Below the pieces are notes generated by a model. The model was not told the origin of the DNA and did no database searches. It was given only the letters and a program-made list of their open reading frames with translations. Source: Pseudofrankia inefficax (GTDB taxonomy: Bacteria; Actinomycetota; Actinomycetes; Frankiales; Frankiaceae). Taken from it: a stretch of 64,000 bases of DNA. Both the position numbers and the translations under genes were made by a program. This document shows positions 59,587 to 64,000 of the stretch, in pieces. The stretch's first letter is position 1, and every line of letters starts with the position of its first letter. The stretch covers positions 7,564,001 through 7,628,000 of the forward strand of contig NC_014666.1 in the NCBI RefSeq assembly GCF_000166135.1, in the 5' to 3' direction.

Positions 59587-59587
59587 G

Positions 59588-59630
59588 GCGGAGCGGTCGC
59601 CGGGCGCTACGCGCCCGGCGACCGCTCCGC
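59588..59630 (+). terminator. 20-bp perfect hairpin after guaA
   Basis: GCGGAGCGGTCGCCGGGCGC pairs perfectly with 59611-59630 around a TAC loop, starting one base after the guaA stop. No T-tract follows. Confidence 0.8.
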
Positions 59631-60313
59631 CGGCTCGGGCGCTGAGCGCCCTCGCCAACGCTGGATCGAGGTGGGCGCGGACGATGCGGATCAGCCCGTC
59701 CAGGGTCGCGACCTCGACTAAGACGCGCGGGGAGCCCCTGCCCAGGGCCGGGGTCCTGGCCGAGGCGGGCGGAGCGTCGGTCCTACGGTGTGGTGCCGAA
59801 TGGGCCGCGATCTGAGACGGGGCGCATGAGTGAATTCAGCGGGACCACACTTGAGGTGGGCCAGTAAGGCTTCGAGCGCACAGGGCCTCTGAGGGCGTTG
59901 TCTTCTCGGCGTTCGCGCATGGTTGGTGCGATGTTCGGGGCCAAAACGACGCCAAGGCAAGATGCCGGTCCGCCCTGCGCCGACGGCAAAGGTCTCCTCA
60001 TCTGGTTAAGAAGGTCAGCTTTACCGAAGAAACGGCCACGGGACGCCCGGACCAATACCCCGCGCTCCGCACCCCGGGATCGGCCGACATTGGGTCTATT
60101 GCCAGCATTCCGGCGGTTCGTAGCGGGCCTCGGAGGCTTCCTGGAGCGTTCGCCGGATGCCCCACCCGGATTCGATCGTCCGTGCCACGACAGCAGTGCC
60201 GGGTCCGCCGCTGTGGGTGATGTCGGACCAGGCAGGCATAGTGGCGGTGAGCCGGAAACGCCGACAGCACCCCACTCCGGCGGCCGGCAACTCGAACGTA
60301 TGATCGAGGACTG
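59631..60313. other. Gene-free region upstream of pcrA
   Basis: About 680 bases with mixed base composition. It has a short palindrome (59637-59651, GGGCGCTGAGCGCCC). A minus-strand stretch near 59650-59720 reads like a protein fragment (VEVATLDGLIRIVRAHLDPA) but has no start and no family I recognise. It could hold a decayed gene. Confidence 0.45.
60299..60304 (+). promoter_or_regulatory. Putative pcrA -10 element TATGAT
   Basis: TATGAT lies 9 bases before the pcrA ATG. Transcription starting about 7 bases downstream would give a leader of only 2-3 bases. Confidence 0.5.
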
Positions 60314-62818
60314 ATGAGCACACTTTTCGACGACGAAACCGTTCCCGGCGCCGGTGGGGCATCGTCCGAGCCGCGTGACTCGTACGACCTGTTCGCCCCG
60401 GCGGTGCTGGCCGGTGCCCCCCGGTCCGGGCAGCCGGCCGCGGCGCACCAGCCGGAGCGCCGGGCGTCCCCCCGGCTCGACCCGGACGCGCTGCTGGCCG
60501 GGCTGAACCCGCAGCAGCGCGCAGCCGTGGTCCATGAGGGGTCGCCGCTGCTGATCGTCGCCGGCGCCGGGTCCGGCAAGACCCGGGTGCTCGCCCACCG
60601 GATCGCCTACCTGCTCGCCGCCCGCAACGTGCACCCCGGCGAGATCCTCGCGATCACGTTCACCAACAAGGCCGCGAACGAGATGCGGGAACGGGTCGGC
60701 GCGCTCGTCGGCGGCCGGGTGCGGGCCATGTGGGTGAGCACCTTCCACTCGGCCTGCGTGCGGATCCTGCGCAACGAGTCGAAGCGGCTCGGGTTCGGCA
60801 GCTCGTTCTCGATCTACGACGCCGCCGACGCCCAGCGGCTGATCACCCTGGTCTGCCGCGACCTCGACCTCGACTCCAAGCGCCATCCGGCCCGGGGCCT
60901 GGCCGCCCAGATCAGCACGCTGAAGAACGAGCTGGTCGACCACGAGACCGCGCAGGCCAAGGCCTCCAGCCACCCCGAGCGGACCGTCGCCGAGGTGTAC
61001 GCGCTCTACCAGCGCCGGCTGCGCGAGGCGAACGCGCTGGACTTCGACGACCTGATCATGACGACGGTGAACCTGCTGCAGGCGTTCCCGGACGTCGCCG
61101 AGCACTACCACCGCCGGTTCCGGCACGTCCTCGTCGACGAGTACCAGGACACCAACCACGCCCAGTACGTGCTCATCCGCGAGCTGGTCGGTGGCGGGGG
61201 GTCGACAGCGGGCCGGGCACCCGGCCGGCTCCTGGCCGCCGGGCCAGCGGACCCTGGGCTGCCCGGCCCGGCCGAGCTGTGCGTGGTCGGTGACGCCGAC
61301 CAGTCGATCTACGCGTTCCGCGGCGCGGACATCCGCAACATCGTCGAGTTCGAGGAGGACTTCCCGAGCGCGAAGACGGTGCTGCTGGAGCAGAACTACC
61401 GCTCCACCCAGACCATCCTGTCCGCGGCGAACGCCGTCATCGCCCGCAACACCCAGCGCAAGCCGAAGCGGCTCTGGTCCGACGCCGGCGACGGCGAGAA
61501 GATCGTCGGCTTCGTCGCCGACAACGAGCACGACGAGGCCGCGTTCGTCGCCGAGGAGGTGGACCGGCTCTCCGACGAGAAGCTCGCCCGGTACGCCGAC
61601 GTCGCCGTCTTCTACCGGACCAACGCGCAGAGCCGGGTCTTTGAGGAGATCTTCATCCGGGTCGGCCTGCCCTACAAGGTCGTCGGCGGGGTGCGCTTCT
61701 ACGAGCGCAAGGAGATCCGGGACCTGCTCGCCTACCTACGGGTGCTGGCGAACCCGTCCGACACGGTCAACCTGCGCCGCATCCTCAACACCCCCCGACG
61801 CGGCATCGGCGACCGGGCCGAGGCGATGCTCGCCGCGTTCGCCGAGCGGGAGCGGATCGGTTTCGCCGACACGCTGAGCCGGGTCGACGACGTGCCGGGC
61901 CTGGCCACCCGGTCGGCCAAGGCGATCCGTGAGTTCGCGACGCTGCTCGCCGAGCTGCGCGAGACCGCCGAGGGCGACCCCGTCGAGACGATCGAGGCCG
62001 TGCTCGAACGCACCGGCTACCTCTCCGAGCTCGTCGCGGAGGACACGATCGAGTCGCAGGGACGGGTCGAGAACCTGCAGGAGCTGGTGGAGGTCGTCCG
62101 GGAGTACACCGAGCGGTTTCCCGACGGCACGCTCGCGGGCTTCCTGGAGCAGGTCTCACTGGTCGCCGACGCGGACCAGATCCCGTCCGACGACGGCTCG
62201 GACGGCGTCGTCACGCTGATGACGCTGCACAGCGCGAAGGGTCTGGAGTTCCCGGTGGTGTTCCTCACCGGGCTGGAGGACGGCATCTTCCCGCACATGC
62301 GCACCCTGGGCGACCCGATCCAGATGGAGGAGGAACGCCGGCTCGCCTACGTCGGCGTGACCCGGGCTCGCCAGCGGCTCTACCTGACCCGCTCGGTCGT
62401 GCGCAGCGCCTGGGGCCAGCCCGCCTACAACCCGCCGTCGCGGTTCGTCACCGAGATCCCCGAGCACCTGCTCGACTGGCGGCGGCTCGCGCCGGCGCCG
62501 GCAGGCCCAGGTCCGTCCGGATCCGGTGGCTTCGGAAGCGGTGGTTTCGGGTCGGGCGGGTTCGGGTCAGGCGCGGGGCGCGGGGGTACAGCGCCGGCCG
62601 GCTCCCCCTTCGGCCAAGGCCGGGCGTCGTCCCGCCCGGCCAGTCGGCCGATTCCCGCGTTGTCCGTCGGCGACCGGGTGACCCATGACGTCTTCGGCCT
62701 CGGAGTGGTGGTCGCGACCAGTGGCATCGCCGACTCCTCCCAGGCGAAGGTCGACTTCGGCGAGGGCACCGGCACCAAGGACCTGCTCCTGCGCTACGCC
62801 CCGGTCACCAAGCTCTGA
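60314..62818 (+). CDS. pcrA: ATP-dependent DNA helicase UvrD/PcrA
   Basis: A 3'-5' superfamily 1 helicase for DNA repair and clearing stalled polymerases (834 residues). Walker A AGAGSGKTR is at about 83-91; Walker B/motif II is VLVDEYQDTN; motif III is VVGDADQSIYAFRGAD; motif VI is AYVGVTRARQRLYL. A Gly/Ala/Pro-rich insert of ~25 residues sits just before motif III (GGGGSTAGRAPGRLLAAG). A (GSGGF)n linker precedes the C-terminal RNA-polymerase-binding, Tudor-like domain (GDRVTHDVFGLGVVVATSG). The ATG at 60314 is preceded by a TATGAT element. Confidence 0.96.
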   Translation: MSTLFDDETVPGAGGASSEPRDSYDLFAPAVLAGAPRSGQPAAAHQPERRASPRLDPDALLAGLNPQQRAAVVHEGSPLLIVAGAGSGKTRVLAHRIAYLLAARNVHPGEILAITFTNKAANEMRERVGALVGGRVRAMWVSTFHSACVRILRNESKRLGFGSSFSIYDAADAQRLITLVCRDLDLDSKRHPARGLAAQISTLKNELVDHETAQAKASSHPERTVAEVYALYQRRLREANALDFDDLIMTTVNLLQAFPDVAEHYHRRFRHVLVDEYQDTNHAQYVLIRELVGGGGSTAGRAPGRLLAAGPADPGLPGPAELCVVGDADQSIYAFRGADIRNIVEFEEDFPSAKTVLLEQNYRSTQTILSAANAVIARNTQRKPKRLWSDAGDGEKIVGFVADNEHDEAAFVAEEVDRLSDEKLARYADVAVFYRTNAQSRVFEEIFIRVGLPYKVVGGVRFYERKEIRDLLAYLRVLANPSDTVNLRRILNTPRRGIGDRAEAMLAAFAERERIGFADTLSRVDDVPGLATRSAKAIREFATLLAELRETAEGDPVETIEAVLERTGYLSELVAEDTIESQGRVENLQELVEVVREYTERFPDGTLAGFLEQVSLVADADQIPSDDGSDGVVTLMTLHSAKGLEFPVVFLTGLEDGIFPHMRTLGDPIQMEEERRLAYVGVTRARQRLYLTRSVVRSAWGQPAYNPPSRFVTEIPEHLLDWRRLAPAPAGPGPSGSGGFGSGGFGSGGFGSGAGRGGTAPAGSPFGQGRASSRPASRPIPALSVGDRVTHDVFGLGVVVATSGIADSSQAKVDFGEGTGTKDLLLRYAPVTKL
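62516..62575. repeat. GSGGF-coding tandem repeat in pcrA
   Basis: Four near-copies of a 15-base unit encode SGSGGFGSGGFGSGGFGSG, a flexible linker before the C-terminal domain. Confidence 0.8.
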
Positions 62819-62824
62819 CGTCCG

Positions 62825-64000
62825 TCAGCCTCGGTCCGCTTCGGCGGCCGGGAGGTCCGAGGCTGGCTGGTCTGGGGCTGGCTGGTCTGAGGCTGGCTGG
62901 CCGGCCCCGCGCTGCCAGCGCCAGGGCAGCAGTGAGCGGTGCGCCGCCTGGGCTGGGTGCGCCCGGCCGATGAGGGCCCGGACGTGCTCGTTCACCGCAT
63001 CCGGGCGTTCCAGCGGAAGGGCGTGGCCGGCCCCCTCCTCGACGACGAGCTCCGCCTCGGGCAGCGCGTCGGCGAGCGTGCGGCTGTGCGGCAGTGGGGT
63101 CATCAGGTCGTGGTCGCCGACCATCAGCAGCGTCGGGACGTGCCGCAGCACCGCCGCTGCGGCGAGCTTGTCGTGCGCCAGCAGGGTCGGCAGGAACGAC
63201 ATGATCACCGGGATCGGCGTGGCCGCGATCTCGCCTTCCAGGAACGTCACCACCGACGGCGGTACGTCGGTGGTGCCGAAGCCGACCCGCCGGGTGATCG
63301 AGTAGGCCAGGTCGCTGCCACGCCGCCTGGCCCGCTCCAGCAGCGGCGGGGCGTGCCGCATCCCGACCGCGAGGCCCGGCAGCACTCGGCGGACCGCGCC
63401 GGACACCCCGGCCGGCAGCCCGAAGGTCACCCGGGCCAGGTCACCGGCACTCGTCGACATCAGGGCCACAGCGACGACCCGTTCCGCGAACAGCTCCGGG
63501 TGCCGCTCGGCCAGGCCGAGGATCGTCATCCCACCCATCGAATGGCCGATCAGGACGATCGGGCCGGTCGGCGCGCGCGCGGCCAGGACGGCGTGCAGGT
63601 CATCGGCCAGCTGGTCGATCGTGCACCGGGCGACCTCGGACCGCCCGGACCGGCCGTGCGCCCGCTGGTCGTAGAAGACCATGGGGCCGAGGTCGGCCAG
63701 CGCCCGCTGCTGGAAGCACCACGAGTCGGCGGTGTTGCAGAACCCGTGCACGAACACGAGGGTCGGCCGCTCGGGCAGGTCGGCTGACCCCCACCTCCAG
63801 CGCAGCCGGCCCAGGCCCGCGGGCGGGTCCGACCGGACGTCGCCGGCCGCCGCCGAGCTGACGCCGTCGGCGGAACCGTTGCCGCGGGTCTGGGTGACGA
63901 CGGCCGCGGCCGGTACGCCAGCGGCGGCGAGGTCGTCCGGGTCACTCTCGACGACGTGCAGCGGCACGCCGTCGGAGGCGATCACCGTGGTGGCCCGGCC
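62825..64000 (-). CDS. Alpha/beta-fold hydrolase (5' end probably outside window)
   Basis: A hydrolase of the alpha/beta fold with unknown substrate. Oxyanion segment LVFVHGFCNTADSW, FYDQRAHGRSGRS, nucleophile elbow VLIGHSMGGMTILG, acid residue in LMVGDHDLMTPL and His in GAGHALPLERP are visible. GTG 63985 is a possible start, but the frame stays open to the window edge with in-family-looking sequence (GRATTVIASDGVPLHV), so the N-terminus is probably beyond base 64000. The C-terminus is a repeat-derived Gln/Pro/Ala/Asp tail. It is convergent with pcrA, stops 6 bp apart. Confidence 0.85.
   Translation of the reverse strand, partial: GRATTVIASDGVPLHVVESDPDDLAAAGVPAAAVVTQTRGNGSADGVSSAAAGDVRSDPPAGLGRLRWRWGSADLPERPTLVFVHGFCNTADSWCFQQRALADLGPMVFYDQRAHGRSGRSEVARCTIDQLADDLHAVLAARAPTGPIVLIGHSMGGMTILGLAERHPELFAERVVAVALMSTSAGDLARVTFGLPAGVSGAVRRVLPGLAVGMRHAPPLLERARRRGSDLAYSITRRVGFGTTDVPPSVVTFLEGEIAATPIPVIMSFLPTLLAHDKLAAAAVLRHVPTLLMVGDHDLMTPLPHSRTLADALPEAELVVEEGAGHALPLERPDAVNEHVRALIGRAHPAQAAHRSLLPWRWQRGAGQPASDQPAPDQPASDLPAAEADRG
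62860..62904. repeat. 15-bp tandem repeat, three units
   Basis: AGGCTGGCTGGTCTG, GGGCTGGCTGGTCTG and AGGCTGGCTGGCCGG in tandem encode the DQPAS/DQPAP/GQPAS tail of the terminal hydrolase. Confidence 0.85.

Noticed and set aside
59898-60314. 138-codon plus-strand frame before pcrA
   Set aside because: Mixed composition, no ribosome-binding site and no family resemblance; it also covers the likely pcrA promoter.

Overview
The window is 64 kb of very GC-rich actinobacterial chromosome. The mix of WhiB, a CvnABCD-type conservon, PknB-like kinases, DUF3017/DUF5319/DUF6350/SCO4848-type proteins, a His-tailed GroEL and monomeric isocitrate dehydrogenase points to the Actinomycetes. Codon use and the length of the low-complexity protein tails suggest a Frankia/Pseudofrankia-type organism; this is inference, as no rRNA is present. 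I call 47 protein-coding genes, two of them cut by the window edges. I see no tRNA, rRNA, CRISPR array or intact insertion sequence.

Layout. 0-9.2 kb: a two-component pair, tag, add, two tandem Ser/Thr kinases and a small Cys/His protein, ending in a hairpin and a lower-GC gap. 9.6-20.8 kb: two GNAT acetyltransferases, a RecQ-family helicase with a fused phosphoribosyltransferase-like domain, a D-Ala-D-Ala carboxypeptidase, a DUF1003 protein, a geranylgeranyl-reductase-like flavoprotein, a serine hydrolase and a YihY/BrkB membrane protein. 20.8-32.7 kb: a conserved housekeeping block (icd, DUF3017, purH, purN, DUF6350, sucD, sucC). 33-38 kb: a third Ser/Thr kinase, a fused AccD/AccA-like carboxyltransferase and a lipase-like hydrolase. 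38-45 kb: groES-groL under a CIRCE element, whiB, DUF5319, guaB and guaB3. 45-57.5 kb: two adjacent paralogous low-complexity membrane proteins, an orphan substrate-binding lipoprotein and a four-gene conservon (histidine kinase, roadblock, DUF742, small GTPase). 57.9-64 kb: guaA, pcrA and an alpha/beta hydrolase.

How the genes fit together. Purine metabolism is strongly represented (purN, purH, guaB, guaB3, guaA, add), next to TCA-cycle enzymes (icd, sucCD). Signalling at the membrane is the second theme: three receptor-like kinases, one two-component pair and one conservon. The least explained part is 45.2-49.9 kb. Two neighbouring proteins share a short N-terminal Trp/Asp motif and a DPLGTG motif. 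Each has a long disordered cytoplasmic part, one membrane helix and a small exported C-terminal domain. I consider this the best candidate for something undescribed.

Many transcription units end in long perfect hairpins without a clear T-tract. Several GTG-started genes have a TAGNNT hexamer 6-7 bases upstream, which suggests leaderless transcripts.
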